Shown: one piece after another, positions 33,643 to 42,350 of the stretch
Layout: every line of letters starts with the position of its first letter
How positions within the stretch are numbered: the first letter of the stretch is position 1
From: Afipia birgiae 34632
GTDB lineage: Bacteria; Pseudomonadota; Alphaproteobacteria; Rhizobiales; Xanthobacteraceae
Length of the DNA: 64,000 bases
Assembly (NCBI RefSeq): GCF_000308295.2
Contig: NZ_HG326654.1
Coordinates: forward strand, 139,529 to 203,528
Reading direction: 5' to 3'
The notes under the pieces: model-generated
Seen by the model: the letters and a program-made list of their open reading frames with translations, nothing else
The model's database searches: none
What the model was told of the DNA's origin: nothing
Program-made: the position numbers and the translations under genes

Positions 33643-34182
33643 ATGGGCATCGTCACCGCGGTGAGCCTGCGCAAGGGTCACCACTTCAGCAAGACGAACT
33701 CCTTGAGCATCCGCCTGCTCAAAGGGCTCGGCGTCGACGGTGACGCGCATATGGGCGATACGGTGAAGCACCGCTCCCGTGTCGCGAGAGATCCGACCCA
33801 GCCAAACCTGCGTCAGGTGCATCTGATCCACGAAGAGCTGTTCGACGAGCTGGCCCCGAAAAACTTCATCGTCCGGCCCGGCGAGATGGGCGAGAACGTC
33901 ACCACCCGCGGCATTGACCTGCTGGCGCTGCCAACCGGCACGCGGCTGCACCTCGGCGAGACGGCCCTGATCGAAGTTACCGGCCTCCGTAATCCGTGCA
34001 TCCAGATCGACCGCTTCCAGCAAGGCCTGATGGCCGCAACGCTGGACAAGGATGCCGACGGCAACCTGATCCGCAAGGCCGGGGTCATGAGCGTGGTTTT
34101 GGCGAACGGCGACGTCCGCCCCGGCGACGTTGTCCGGGTTGTGCTGCCGGAGGGGCCGCACCGCCCGCTTCAGCCGGTCTAG
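33643..34182 (+). CDS. MOSC domain protein
   Basis: A 179-residue MOSC-domain protein. GIVTAVSLRKGHHFSKTNSLSIRLLKGLGVDGDAHMG opens the beta-barrel, with GENVTTRGIDLLALPTGTRLHLGE in the middle and ITGLRNPCIQID-type sequence (VTGLRNPCIQIDRFQQGL) carrying the conserved Cys that binds sulfur or molybdenum cofactor. It is related to YiiM-type proteins. It starts four bases after the purB stop. Substrate unknown. Confidence 0.88.
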   Translation: MGIVTAVSLRKGHHFSKTNSLSIRLLKGLGVDGDAHMGDTVKHRSRVARDPTQPNLRQVHLIHEELFDELAPKNFIVRPGEMGENVTTRGIDLLALPTGTRLHLGETALIEVTGLRNPCIQIDRFQQGLMAATLDKDADGNLIRKAGVMSVVLANGDVRPGDVVRVVLPEGPHRPLQPV

Positions 34183-34224
34183 CCGCCCTGATTACAACAA
34201 AGTGGTAACCGCAGATCGGCTATC

Positions 34225-35025
34225 ATGTCCTTTGTGTCCCAGGCGCCCACGATACTCGTGTTCGATTCCGGCCTTGGCGGTCTCACCGTGTTCCGCGAGA
34301 TCGTCAAGCTGCGGCCGGGCGCGCGCTACGTCTATGTCGCGGACGACGCCTATTTTCCTTACGGACAGCACACCGAGGATGAGATCGTTGCCCGCGTCGT
34401 GCCGCTGGTTGGCGACCTGATCGCCGAACATCGGCCGGAGCTTGTGGTCATTGCCTGCAACACGGCCTCAACCCTGGTCATGACGCATCTGCGCGAGGCT
34501 TACAGCGTGCCATTCGTCGGCACGGTACCCGCCATCAAGCCCGCCTGCGCATCCTCGAAGACGAAACGCGTGTCGGTGCTTGGCACCAAGGGCACCGTGA
34601 AGCGCGAATACACCAAAAAATTGATCGCCGATTTCGCGCAGGGCTGCGACGTGACGCTGGTGGGCGCGGAAAATCTCGCAAGCCTCGCCGAAGCGGCGCT
34701 GCGCGGCGAACGCGTCAGCGACGACGCCATCGCCGCCGAGATCGCGCCGTGCTTCCTCAATGGCGATGCACGAACCGATACCGTTGTGCTGGCCTGCACG
34801 CACTATCCCCTGCTGATCAATCAGATGCTTGCGCTGGCACCATGGAGCGTGGACTGGATCGACCCCGCGCCCGCCATCGCGCGGCGGGTCAGCGACCTGC
34901 TGGGCCCCACCAATGGCACCAACGAAGCACTCGGTGCGCGCATCCTCTTCACCTCAGAACAAGCGCCCTCGCCGGTACTGGCCAAGGCACTCATCCCGTT
35001 CTTCGGCGCCAGCCTCGTGAACTGA
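34225..35025 (+). CDS. murI: Glutamate racemase
   Basis: A 266-residue enzyme. ILVFDSGLGGLTVFREIVKLRPG opens the first domain, VVIACNTASTLVMTHLR holds the first catalytic Cys, and VVLACTHYPLLINQM the second Cys with its partner His. It makes D-glutamate for peptidoglycan. ATG 34225 (MSFVSQAPTI) starts 42 bp after the MOSC gene. Both catalytic cysteines are intact. Confidence 0.94.
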   Translation: MSFVSQAPTILVFDSGLGGLTVFREIVKLRPGARYVYVADDAYFPYGQHTEDEIVARVVPLVGDLIAEHRPELVVIACNTASTLVMTHLREAYSVPFVGTVPAIKPACASSKTKRVSVLGTKGTVKREYTKKLIADFAQGCDVTLVGAENLASLAEAALRGERVSDDAIAAEIAPCFLNGDARTDTVVLACTHYPLLINQMLALAPWSVDWIDPAPAIARRVSDLLGPTNGTNEALGARILFTSEQAPSPVLAKALIPFFGASLVN

Positions 35026-35108
35026 GAACCGTCCTTCCGCAGATACCATTCGGCTGTTAGCCTCCCGCCCGGTCTGTTCCGAAAGAGAACAGCGAAAGGG
35101 AGATACAC

Positions 35109-35510
35109 ATGCTCAAGAAGACAGTGCTTTGCGTTTCTGTTCTCGCGCTCGCCGGCATTGGCGCGGCCCTCGCCCAGCAGCCGCCCGCGGGCATCAAGCG
35201 GACACCGCTCCAGACCGTCGCCTTCCCAGAGGGCTACAATACGGTCACCGGCCTTGCCGAACTGGCTCCGGGGACAAAGGCCGGCCGCCACACTCATCCG
35301 GGGGTCGAAACGGGCTATGTCCTGGAAGGGGAACTGGTGTTGTCCATCGACGGGCAGCCCGACAAGATGCTGAAAGCCGGGGAATCTTACCAGATCCCCG
35401 CCGGCGCCGTTCACGATGCTGCCGTTCATGGCGATAAGCCTATGAAAGTGCTGGGGGTTTACGTGGTGGACAAGACCAGGCCGCTGGCCTCCCCGGCTCC
35501 GGCGAAATAG
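35109..35510 (+). CDS. Secreted cupin-domain protein
   Basis: A 133-residue exported cupin. Signal peptide LKKTVLCVSVLALAGIGAALAQ, then a single cupin fold with GTKAGRHTHPGVETGYVLEGELVLSIDG (metal ligands His, His, Glu) and YQIPAGAVHDAAVHGDKPMKVLGVYVV (second motif with His). A metal ion is likely bound. Cupins of this sort occur in the periplasm with no defined substrate. GAAAGGGAG precedes the ATG. Confidence 0.88.
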   Translation: MLKKTVLCVSVLALAGIGAALAQQPPAGIKRTPLQTVAFPEGYNTVTGLAELAPGTKAGRHTHPGVETGYVLEGELVLSIDGQPDKMLKAGESYQIPAGAVHDAAVHGDKPMKVLGVYVVDKTRPLASPAPAK

Positions 35511-35557
35511 CCGAACTGTTTGACATTACGGGGGGTTTTTCATAGAACCCCGTTGCT

Positions 35558-35588
35558 CGCGGGCCGGTTTCGGCCCGCGTTGCGTTTC
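35558..35588 (+). terminator. Strong hairpin, likely terminator after the cupin gene
   Basis: Arms cgcgggccg (35558-35566) and cggcccgcg (35571-35579) are exact complements with a gttt loop, followed by ttgcgttt. A second weaker hairpin (acgggg/ccccgt with ggtttttcat between) lies just before it at 35528-35553. Confidence 0.6.
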
Positions 35589-35705
35589 GCGACCCGTGGT
35601 CTTTCTCATCAAGCTTATGAGGCGGACCTGTCAGCACCGGGATCATATCCCGCTGCACAGGAGGGCGCGTTTCCTCAAAACTCAAACTTTTAGAAAGAGG
35701 ACGCG

Positions 35706-36323
35706 ATGACTAAGCGTAGTGAGGCGAAGTATAAAATCGATCGCCGTATGGGCCAGAACATCTGGGGCCGCCCGAAGAGCCCCGTCAACAAGCGCGAATA
35801 CGGCCCCGGCCAGCACGGCCAGCGCCGCAAGGGCAAGCTCTCCGACTTCGGCACGCAGCTGCGCGCCAAGCAGAAGCTCAAGGGCTATTACGCCAACATT
35901 TCCGAGCGTCAGTTTCACGCGATCTACGTCGAAGCCAGCCGCCTGAAGGGCGATTCGGGCGAGAACCTGATCGGTCTGCTCGAGCGCCGCCTCGACACCG
36001 TGGTGTATCGCGCGAAGTTCGTCGCCACCATGTTCGCGGCCCGTCAGTTCATCAACCACGGCCACATCAAGGTGAACGGCAAGCGCGTCAACATCGCCAG
36101 CTACAAGGTCAAGGTCGGCGACGTCATCGAGATCAAGGAATCGTCCAAGCAGCTCACCTTCGTGCTGGAAGCCAACCAGCTCGGCGAGCGCGACACCCCC
36201 GACTATCTCGAAGTCGATCACGGCAAGCAGACTGCCAAGGTCACGCGCGTTCCGGGTCTTTCGGAAGTGCCGTTCCCGGTTCAGATGGAACCGCACCTCA
36301 TCATCGAATTCTATTCGCGCTGA
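35706..36323 (+). CDS. rpsD: 30S ribosomal protein S4
   Basis: A 205-residue ribosomal protein. [38 protein letters not shown] is the alphaproteobacterial S4 start; residues 95-160 form the S4 RNA-binding domain ([36 protein letters not shown]). S4 binds 16S rRNA early in 30S assembly. AGAGGA sits 7 nt before the ATG, and a strong terminator follows at 36351-36377, so the gene is monocistronic here. Confidence 0.97.
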   Translation: MTKRSEAKYKIDRRMGQNIWGRPKSPVNKREYGPGQHGQRRKGKLSDFGTQLRAKQKLKGYYANISERQFHAIYVEASRLKGDSGENLIGLLERRLDTVVYRAKFVATMFAARQFINHGHIKVNGKRVNIASYKVKVGDVIEIKESSKQLTFVLEANQLGERDTPDYLEVDHGKQTAKVTRVPGLSEVPFPVQMEPHLIIEFYSR

Positions 36324-36350
36324 TCTCTTCAGCCGGATAACAGAAATACG

Positions 36351-36377
36351 AAAGGCCGCCCCATCGGGCGGCCTTTT
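36351..36377 (+). terminator. Rho-independent terminator of rpsD
   Basis: aaaggccgcc and ggcggccttt pair around a catcg-type loop and are followed by tttt. It lies 28 bp after rpsD and also sits just past the stop of the convergent serine hydrolase, so it can serve both genes. Confidence 0.88.
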
Positions 36378-36398
36378 TGTTGGCGTGAATTCGATCCG

Positions 36399-37691
36399 CT
36401 ATTTCAGCGCGCCGTAAATCAGGCTTTTGATTGCGGACTGAATCCGGCCGCGCTGAGAGGGAGACTGGATCATCAGGATCGCGAACATGTCTTCCTTCGG
36501 ATCGACAAGGAAGTATGTCCCGCTTCCCCCGCTCCACTCGTACTCGCCGACCGAACCAGCCCAGTGGCTGACGCCCGCTTCCGTCCGCACAGCAACGCCA
36601 AGGCCGAAGCCATAGCCCGCACCGGGAAAATAATAGACCCATGGCTTGATGCCCGCAGCCTCGCCGATATGGTTCGACGTCATCAGGTCGACGGTCTTGC
36701 GCGCCAGAATGCGCTTGCCGTTCAATTCGCCGCGATTGACCAGCATCTGCACGAAGCGTGCATAGTCCGCGATCGACGACACCATGCCGCCGCCGCCGGA
36801 TTCCCACTTGGTGACGACACGGGGATCGCGATCCAGCTTGTCATGTTTGTTGGGCAGTGGCTCGGCGAGCAGCGCCTGCCTCAAAGGATCGGCGACAAAG
36901 AAACTCGTGTTCGTCATGCCGAGCGGACCGAGCAGGTTTTCCTTTTCGAACTGATAGAGCGACTTTCCCGACACCACCTCGATCACCCGCCCAAGAACAT
37001 CGGTGGCATGGCCATAGGTCCAGTAATCGCCGGGGTGACTGATCAAAGGCAGTGCCGCGATGCGGTTCGCGACCTCCTCATTGGTGAACTTGCCTGACAT
37101 GAGGTCGGCGTCTTCATAAGGCTTCTTCACCACGCCATAGGCCAGGGAGGCGTAGGGTATGCCTGCTGACTGCCGCAACAGATCGTGGATCAGGATAGGA
37201 CGGCGCGGCGCCACCAGGTCGAGCACGGGCTTGCCGTCCGGACCAGGCTTTTCCTCGCCGACCTTGATATCGTAAAACCCGTGAACGTATTTTCCGACCT
37301 CGTCGTCGAGCGCGAGCTTGCCTTGTTCCACCAGCATTAGCGCCGCAACCGACGTGATCGGCTTTGTCATCGAAAACAGCGTGAAGATCGTGTCTGGCGT
37401 CATCGGCGCCTTGGTTGCCACATTGCGCGCGCCGAAGGCTTCGTAATACGCGGGCTGGCCGCGGCGCTGGACCAGCACGATGGCGCCGGGAATGTTGCCG
37501 GTTGTCACCTCGTTGTTGAGGTACGCGCTGATGCGCGCCAGCCGTTCGATCGAGAAACCGGCCGCCTCCGGCGCGGTTTTTCCGATGCTGCCTGCTGAAG
37601 CCTGTACGATGAAAAAGCAGATCGCCGCTGTCTGAAACAAGCACAACGCCAAGGCACGGACGGCCACGCGACAATGAGCTGTTAAATGCAA
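36399..37691 (-). CDS. Serine hydrolase of the class C beta-lactamase/EstB family (copy A)
   Basis: A 430-residue exported enzyme. A hydrophobic signal region (about 10-33) is followed by FTLFSMTKPITSVAALMLVEQGKL, with nucleophile Ser-107 and Lys-110 of the SxxK motif. [24 protein letters not shown] supplies the second-motif Tyr. The C-terminus [25 protein letters not shown] is the third conserved block. This fold covers esterases, D-amino peptidases and EstB-like enzymes more often than true beta-lactamases. Two paralogues follow at 38925 and 40294, all on the same strand, with a threonine aldolase between this copy and the next. Confidence 0.88.
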   Translation of the reverse strand: MHLTAHCRVAVRALALCLFQTAAICFFIVQASAGSIGKTAPEAAGFSIERLARISAYLNNEVTTGNIPGAIVLVQRRGQPAYYEAFGARNVATKAPMTPDTIFTLFSMTKPITSVAALMLVEQGKLALDDEVGKYVHGFYDIKVGEEKPGPDGKPVLDLVAPRRPILIHDLLRQSAGIPYASLAYGVVKKPYEDADLMSGKFTNEEVANRIAALPLISHPGDYWTYGHATDVLGRVIEVVSGKSLYQFEKENLLGPLGMTNTSFFVADPLRQALLAEPLPNKHDKLDRDPRVVTKWESGGGGMVSSIADYARFVQMLVNRGELNGKRILARKTVDLMTSNHIGEAAGIKPWVYYFPGAGYGFGLGVAVRTEAGVSHWAGSVGEYEWSGGSGTYFLVDPKEDMFAILMIQSPSQRGRIQSAIKSLIYGALK

Positions 37692-37855
37692 ATCAGCCTC
37701 ATCCGGAAACTGAAAATATCAAGCGGCAAGCCTAGCGATTGACAGCCTCAATGCAAGCAATGCTCCTAGGTCAGCACACCTAAAATCCCGTGACTTCCAT
37801 TGGCCCCCCCAGCATTCTATTGAATACATCAACACGACGACGCACAGGACGCCCA

Positions 37856-38923
37856 ATGAGAATGACCCCTGCCTCGCCCGATCCGACGTTACCGCCTGTT
37901 CGCATCAATCTGATGTCAGACACCCAGACGCGGCCGACACCGGCCATGCGCGAGGCGATGGCGCGCGCGGAGGTGGGCGACGAGCAGATCGGTGACGACC
38001 CCACAACGATTGCGTTATGCGAGCGAGTGGCCCACCTGCTCGGCAAGCAAGCCGCGGTCTTCCTGCCTTCGGGGACGATGTGCAATGTGGCGGCCACGCT
38101 GGTACATTGCCGTCCCGGTGACGAAATCCTGGCACATCCCTCCGCGCATGTGCTGACCCGCGAAGGCGGTGCGCATGCAGCACTCGGCGGATTTCAGATC
38201 ACGCCGCTGCCCGGCGAGAACGGGATTTTCACACCAGAGACGTTCCGCGCGGCGATCCAGCCGGTCTCGCGCTACTCTGCGCCACAGCGCGTCGTGACCG
38301 TCGAGCAGACCGCGAATATCGGCGGTGGCACCATCTGGAAAAAATCCGTTCTTGACGAGATCACGGCTATCGCGCGCGAGCATGGCCTCATCACCCACAT
38401 GGATGGCGCACGATTGATGAACGCCTGCGTGGCCACCGGCGTGTCCGCACGGGACATGGCTGAGGGCTGGGACTCGATCTGGATCGACTTCAGCAAGGGA
38501 CTTGGTGCGCCCATCGGCGCGGTGATCGCGGGGACCGATGACTTCATCGACGAGGTCTGGCGCTGGAAACAGCGCCTCGGCGGCGCGATGCGCCAGAGCG
38601 GCATTTGCGCCGCCGCCTGCCTCTACGCGCTCGATCATCACGTCGATCGCCTCGCGGACGACCATGCCAATGCCCGCACGCTGGCACGCGGTCTCGCGCA
38701 AATTCCGGGCATCACGGTCAATCAACCCGAGACCAACCTGATCTTCTTCGATCCCACCGGAACCGGCATCACCACGCCGCAGATGATTACGGAACTGCGC
38801 GGACGCGGCATCCTGACCGGCGCTCTCGATCACCGCATCCGCGCCTGCACCCATCTCGATGTGACGGCGGCGATGATCGACGAAACGGTTTCATTGATCC
38901 GCGCCATCGCATCCAGGGCGTGA
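37856..38923 (+). CDS. ltaE: Low-specificity L-threonine aldolase
   Basis: A 355-residue PLP enzyme of fold type I. NLMSDTQTRPTPAMREAM-type sequence (INLMSDTQTRPTPAMREAM) opens the core, VGDEQIGDDPTTIALCERVAHLLGKQAAVFLPSGTMCN carries the cofactor phosphate region, HMDGARLMNACVATG includes the PLP-contacting Asp, and SIWIDFSKGLGAPIGAVI the Schiff-base Lys. It splits threonine or related beta-hydroxy amino acids to glycine and an aldehyde. ATG 37856 has AGGA 7 nt upstream; codons at 37790 and 37862 are alternatives. It is inserted in reverse orientation between serine hydrolases A and B. Confidence 0.88.
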   Translation: MRMTPASPDPTLPPVRINLMSDTQTRPTPAMREAMARAEVGDEQIGDDPTTIALCERVAHLLGKQAAVFLPSGTMCNVAATLVHCRPGDEILAHPSAHVLTREGGAHAALGGFQITPLPGENGIFTPETFRAAIQPVSRYSAPQRVVTVEQTANIGGGTIWKKSVLDEITAIAREHGLITHMDGARLMNACVATGVSARDMAEGWDSIWIDFSKGLGAPIGAVIAGTDDFIDEVWRWKQRLGGAMRQSGICAAACLYALDHHVDRLADDHANARTLARGLAQIPGITVNQPETNLIFFDPTGTGITTPQMITELRGRGILTGALDHRIRACTHLDVTAAMIDETVSLIRAIASRA

Positions 38924-38924
38924 T

Positions 38925-40208
38925 CTACCGCTCGAACGCGTCGTAGACCATCGCCTTCAGCGCGGGTTGAATCCGGCCGCGCTCCGACGGCGACTGGATC
39001 ATCAGGATAACAAACATGTCCTGCGCGCGATCGATCCAGAAGTAAGTCCCACCCGCGCCGTCCCACTTGATTTCGCCGAGCGAACCCGGAGGCGGCGGCG
39101 TGGCGTTGCCGGCTTCGGTGCGGACACCGAAGCCGAGGCCATAGCCGAAACCGTCGCCGGGAAAATAAAACGACCCGCGTTTCACTCCAGTTGCTGGCGC
39201 GATGTGGTTCGTGGTCATCGTCGCGAAGGTCTCAGGCTTCAGATAACGCCTGCCGTCGAGTTCCCCGCCGTTGAGCAGCATCTGCGCGAACCGGCTGAAA
39301 TCGCCGATAGTCATCAAGAGCCCGCTGGTCCCCGGCTCCCACTTCGAGAATACGCGCGGATTCCGGGAATTTCCGGTTCTGAAATTGTTATCGCTCGGCA
39401 GCGGCTCTGCAATGCGGTGGTGCTGCGACGGATCTGCAATGGAATACGACGTATCCTTCATACCGAGCGGCCCGAACAGCCGCTCTTTCTCGAACGCATA
39501 AAGCGATTTCCCGGACACCACTTCGATCACGCGGGCGAGCACATCCATCGAGTGGCCGTAGTCCCACAAAGTGCCTGGCTGCTCGGCCAACGGCAACCGC
39601 GCAATCTTTTCGGCCACAGCGGCGTTGTCGGTCCCTTCGGCATACAGGTTAGCGTTGGTGTAGGCAGAACGGACAAGGCTCTTGCCATAGAAGCCATAGG
39701 GAATGCCGGCTGACTGCCGTAGCAGATCCTCGATGGTGACCGGACGATCCAACGGAACAAGCTTGAGGACGGGATCACCGTTCTCGGCCTTGGTCTCCAC
39801 GCCTACTTTCGTATCCGCGAACGACGGAATGTATTTGGACACCGGATCGTCGAGCTTCAGCTTGCCGTCGTCCACCAGCATCATCGCTGCAACGCTCGTA
39901 ACCGGCTTGGTCATCGAGAATATCCGGAAGATAGCCTCCGGTGTCATCGGTTCGCCCGTCGTCACATCGATCTTGCCGAAGGACTTGAAATAGACCGGCT
40001 TGCCGTGGCGCTGAACCAGGACGATCGCACCAGAAATCTTGCCGTTCGCAACGTCGGCGTTGAAATAGTCGGTGATGCGCTCAAGCCGCTGTGGAGAGAG
40101 AACGGCATCCGGGGGATAGACCCGCATCGCACCGTCGGCCCCGGCGGCACTCGCCGTCAGCGCAATCATCCCTGCGGGAAGCAGGCTCCAGATACGCCGC
40201 GATCTCAT
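38925..40208 (-). CDS. Serine hydrolase of the class C beta-lactamase/EstB family (copy B)
   Basis: A 427-residue exported paralogue of the flanking enzymes. Signal region IWSLLPAGMIALTASAAGA, nucleophile in RIFSMTKPVTSVAAMMLVDDGKL (Ser-98, Lys-101), second motif LWDYGHSMDVLARVIEVVSG, and C-terminal block GAGGTYFWIDRAQDMFVILMIQSP. AGGA is 4 nt before the ATG. Its stop lies 1 bp from the convergent threonine aldolase stop (38923/38925). Substrate unknown. Confidence 0.88.
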   Translation of the reverse strand: MRSRRIWSLLPAGMIALTASAAGADGAMRVYPPDAVLSPQRLERITDYFNADVANGKISGAIVLVQRHGKPVYFKSFGKIDVTTGEPMTPEAIFRIFSMTKPVTSVAAMMLVDDGKLKLDDPVSKYIPSFADTKVGVETKAENGDPVLKLVPLDRPVTIEDLLRQSAGIPYGFYGKSLVRSAYTNANLYAEGTDNAAVAEKIARLPLAEQPGTLWDYGHSMDVLARVIEVVSGKSLYAFEKERLFGPLGMKDTSYSIADPSQHHRIAEPLPSDNNFRTGNSRNPRVFSKWEPGTSGLLMTIGDFSRFAQMLLNGGELDGRRYLKPETFATMTTNHIAPATGVKRGSFYFPGDGFGYGLGFGVRTEAGNATPPPPGSLGEIKWDGAGGTYFWIDRAQDMFVILMIQSPSERGRIQPALKAMVYDAFER

Positions 40209-40293
40209 TGGGTCCTGCTTTCAGTCTGCAGTCGGTCCATCAGATACGCATGCCGCCCGGCGCGGTTGCACCGGGCAGCCATATGTCAGGCTT

Positions 40294-41577
40294 TTACTTC
40301 TCGAACGCACCGTAGACGAGATTCTTCAGCGCGATGCGGTGGCGGCCGCGATGCTGCACAGTCTGGGACATGAACACCACGAACATGTCCTCCTTCGGAT
40401 CGACCCAGAAGGTGGTGCCACCGGCGCCAGACCAGTTCATCTCCCCGACGCTGCCCTCCATGATGCTGACCCCGGGCTCGGTCCGTACCGCAAATCCGAG
40501 ACCGAAACCGAACCCCGGGCCTGGCAGATAGTACGGGCCATTCGCCACCCCTGACGCGGGACCTATATGGTTCGACCCCATATAGGCGATGGTCTTCGGG
40601 CTCAGGTAACGCTTGCCGTTGAGCGTCCCGCCGTTCGCGATCATCTGCGCGAACCGGGCGTAATCGCCGATGGTCGACATCATGCCGCCGCCGCCGGACT
40701 CCCACTTGCGCACGACGCGCGGGTCATTCATGTCGGCGTCATTGCCGATCTTGCGGTCGTTCGGGAACGGCTCGGCAATCAGCGGCTGCTTGGCCTTGTC
40801 GGTGACGTAGAATGCGGTGTCCTTCATGCCGAGCGGATCGAGAATGCGCTCCTTCTCGAATTGATAGAGCGATTTGCCCGACACGACTTCGACCACGCGC
40901 CCCAGAATGTCGGTCGAGTGGCTGTAGTCCCAGGTCGATCCCGGCTGATAGGCCAGCGGCAATTTGGCGATGCGATCCGCAAAGCCGGCATTATCGACAT
41001 CTTCCGAGGAGATTTTCGCATCGACATAGGCCTTCTTCACAAGCCCTTCTCCGAAGAATCCATAAGTGATGCCCGACGTATGACGCATCAGATCCTGAAC
41101 CGTCATGGGACGGCGTGACGGCACGAGGTCGAGCGTCATATTTCCATCGTCGCCCTTCTTCTCGACGCCGACCTTCACGTCCTTGAACGCGGGAATGTAA
41201 TTCGCAACGGGATCGCCAAGCTGGAGCTTGCCTTCTTCCACGAGCATCATCGCTGCGACCGTCGTGATCGGCTTGGACATCGAGTAGATGCGGAAGATCG
41301 TGTTCGCCGTCATCGGCGCCTTGGTGGCGGGATCGCGGACGCCGAAGGTCTCGTAATAGGCGACCTTGCCGCGGCGCTGGATCATCATCACGGCGCCGGG
41401 AATCTTGTTGGCTGCGATTTCGTTCTTGAGATAGTCGCCGATCCGCGCGAGCCCTTTGGGCGACAGTCCGGCTTCAGCGGGCTGGGTGCGGACAACGCTG
41501 TCGGCAAAAGCGCCTGTTGCAGCGAACAGTACGGTGGCAATGACGAGCGACGCCTTGATGTGGCGGGACACGAGCAT
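40294..41577 (-). CDS. Serine hydrolase of the class C beta-lactamase/EstB family (copy C)
   Basis: A 427-residue exported enzyme, third of the set. Signal peptide [19 protein letters not shown] (about 8-25), nucleophile in [23 protein letters not shown] (Ser-99, Lys-102), second motif [19 protein letters not shown], and C-terminal block [24 protein letters not shown]. Copies A and C share long identical stretches such as the region around WESGGGGM, so they arose by duplication. ATG 41577 follows GGGAGG by 7 nt. It is the promoter-proximal member; copy B starts 85 bp further on. Confidence 0.88.
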   Translation of the reverse strand: MLVSRHIKASLVIATVLFAATGAFADSVVRTQPAEAGLSPKGLARIGDYLKNEIAANKIPGAVMMIQRRGKVAYYETFGVRDPATKAPMTANTIFRIYSMSKPITTVAAMMLVEEGKLQLGDPVANYIPAFKDVKVGVEKKGDDGNMTLDLVPSRRPMTVQDLMRHTSGITYGFFGEGLVKKAYVDAKISSEDVDNAGFADRIAKLPLAYQPGSTWDYSHSTDILGRVVEVVSGKSLYQFEKERILDPLGMKDTAFYVTDKAKQPLIAEPFPNDRKIGNDADMNDPRVVRKWESGGGGMMSTIGDYARFAQMIANGGTLNGKRYLSPKTIAYMGSNHIGPASGVANGPYYLPGPGFGFGLGFAVRTEPGVSIMEGSVGEMNWSGAGGTTFWVDPKEDMFVVFMSQTVQHRGRHRIALKNLVYGAFEK

Positions 41578-41706
41578 AGAAAAACCTCCCAAGTCTTTTC
41601 AGACGAACGCCCGGATCGTTGGTGTCCGGGCTTGGGAGGACTGTATCGGCCCTAAAGGCAGCTGCACAAGCGAGACGGCGACTTGCACCGCCTCGCCTTG
41701 GAAAGA

Positions 41707-42042
41707 TCAGCCGGCAGGCTGCTGAACCACGACGCCCTTGTCGGCGAGCAGCTGCTGCAATTCGCCAGCCTGGAACATCTCGCGGATGATGTCGCAACCA
41801 CCAACGAACTCACCCTTGACGTAGAGCTGCGGGATGGTCGGCCAGTTCGAATAGATCTTGATGCCATCGCGCAGTTCGGATGATTCGAGCACGTTCAAGC
41901 CTTTGTAGGCGATGCCGACGTGGTCGAGAATCTGGACCACCTGGCCCGAAAATCCACACTGCGGAAACTGCGGCGTGCCCTTCATAAACAGCACGACGTC
42001 GTTGGACTTCACTTCGTTGTCGATGAATTGGTCGATGCTCAT
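41707..42042 (-). CDS. grxD: Monothiol CGFS glutaredoxin (Grx4 family)
   Basis: A 111-residue monothiol glutaredoxin. The active site reads [13 protein letters not shown] (CGFS, about 20-32); [23 protein letters not shown] gives the glutathione-binding TIPQLY and GGCD. CGFS glutaredoxins bind a [2Fe-2S] cluster with a BolA partner; a bolA gene lies on the same strand at 45828-46064, separated by egtBD and ltrA. ATG 42042 is the family start ([11 protein letters not shown]). Confidence 0.93.
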   Translation of the reverse strand: MSIDQFIDNEVKSNDVVLFMKGTPQFPQCGFSGQVVQILDHVGIAYKGLNVLESSELRDGIKIYSNWPTIPQLYVKGEFVGGCDIIREMFQAGELQQLLADKGVVVQQPAG

Positions 42043-42303
42043 ATTCGCGTCCCTAACTGCCTCGGTCCCGCGGCAAGGCCGGGAATCCTCAACGGCCTGT
42101 CGCTCTGCCCATATATGTAGCGTGAAACGGTTCCGCAGCCCAATCAAATCGCTGAAAGGGTGCCATGCCATCCCCGAAAAAAGAGGCCAAAGCGGGCCCC
42201 TCACGCCCGACCGCACATCAGCATCATAGCTGACGCGCATCATTCATGGCCGACGGTGCCTTTTATCTCCGGTGGGGCGCCCTATCTAGAGCATCCGTTC
42301 TGC

Positions 42304-42328
42304 GGAACCGATCCGGAGAAGCATCGTT
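42304..42328 (+). promoter_or_regulatory. Exact EcfG (general stress sigma) promoter of egtBD
   Basis: GGAAC (42304-42308), 16 bases, CGTT (42325-42328): a perfect match to the rhizobial EcfG consensus GGAAC-N16/17-CGTT. The -10 ends 22 nt before the GTG start of egtB at 42351, and GGAG lies 6 nt before that GTG. Confidence 0.75.
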
Positions 42329-42350
42329 CTCTCCTCAACCGGAGATTCTC

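Noticed and set aside
36399-41577. Antibiotic-resistance beta-lactamase cluster
   Set aside because: Motif details fit the broad class C-like serine hydrolase/EstB family rather than AmpC enzymes, and no ampR-type regulator is present.
42246-42350. Longer N-terminus for EgtB
   Set aside because: It would start upstream of the EcfG promoter, and the extra residues are not family-like.
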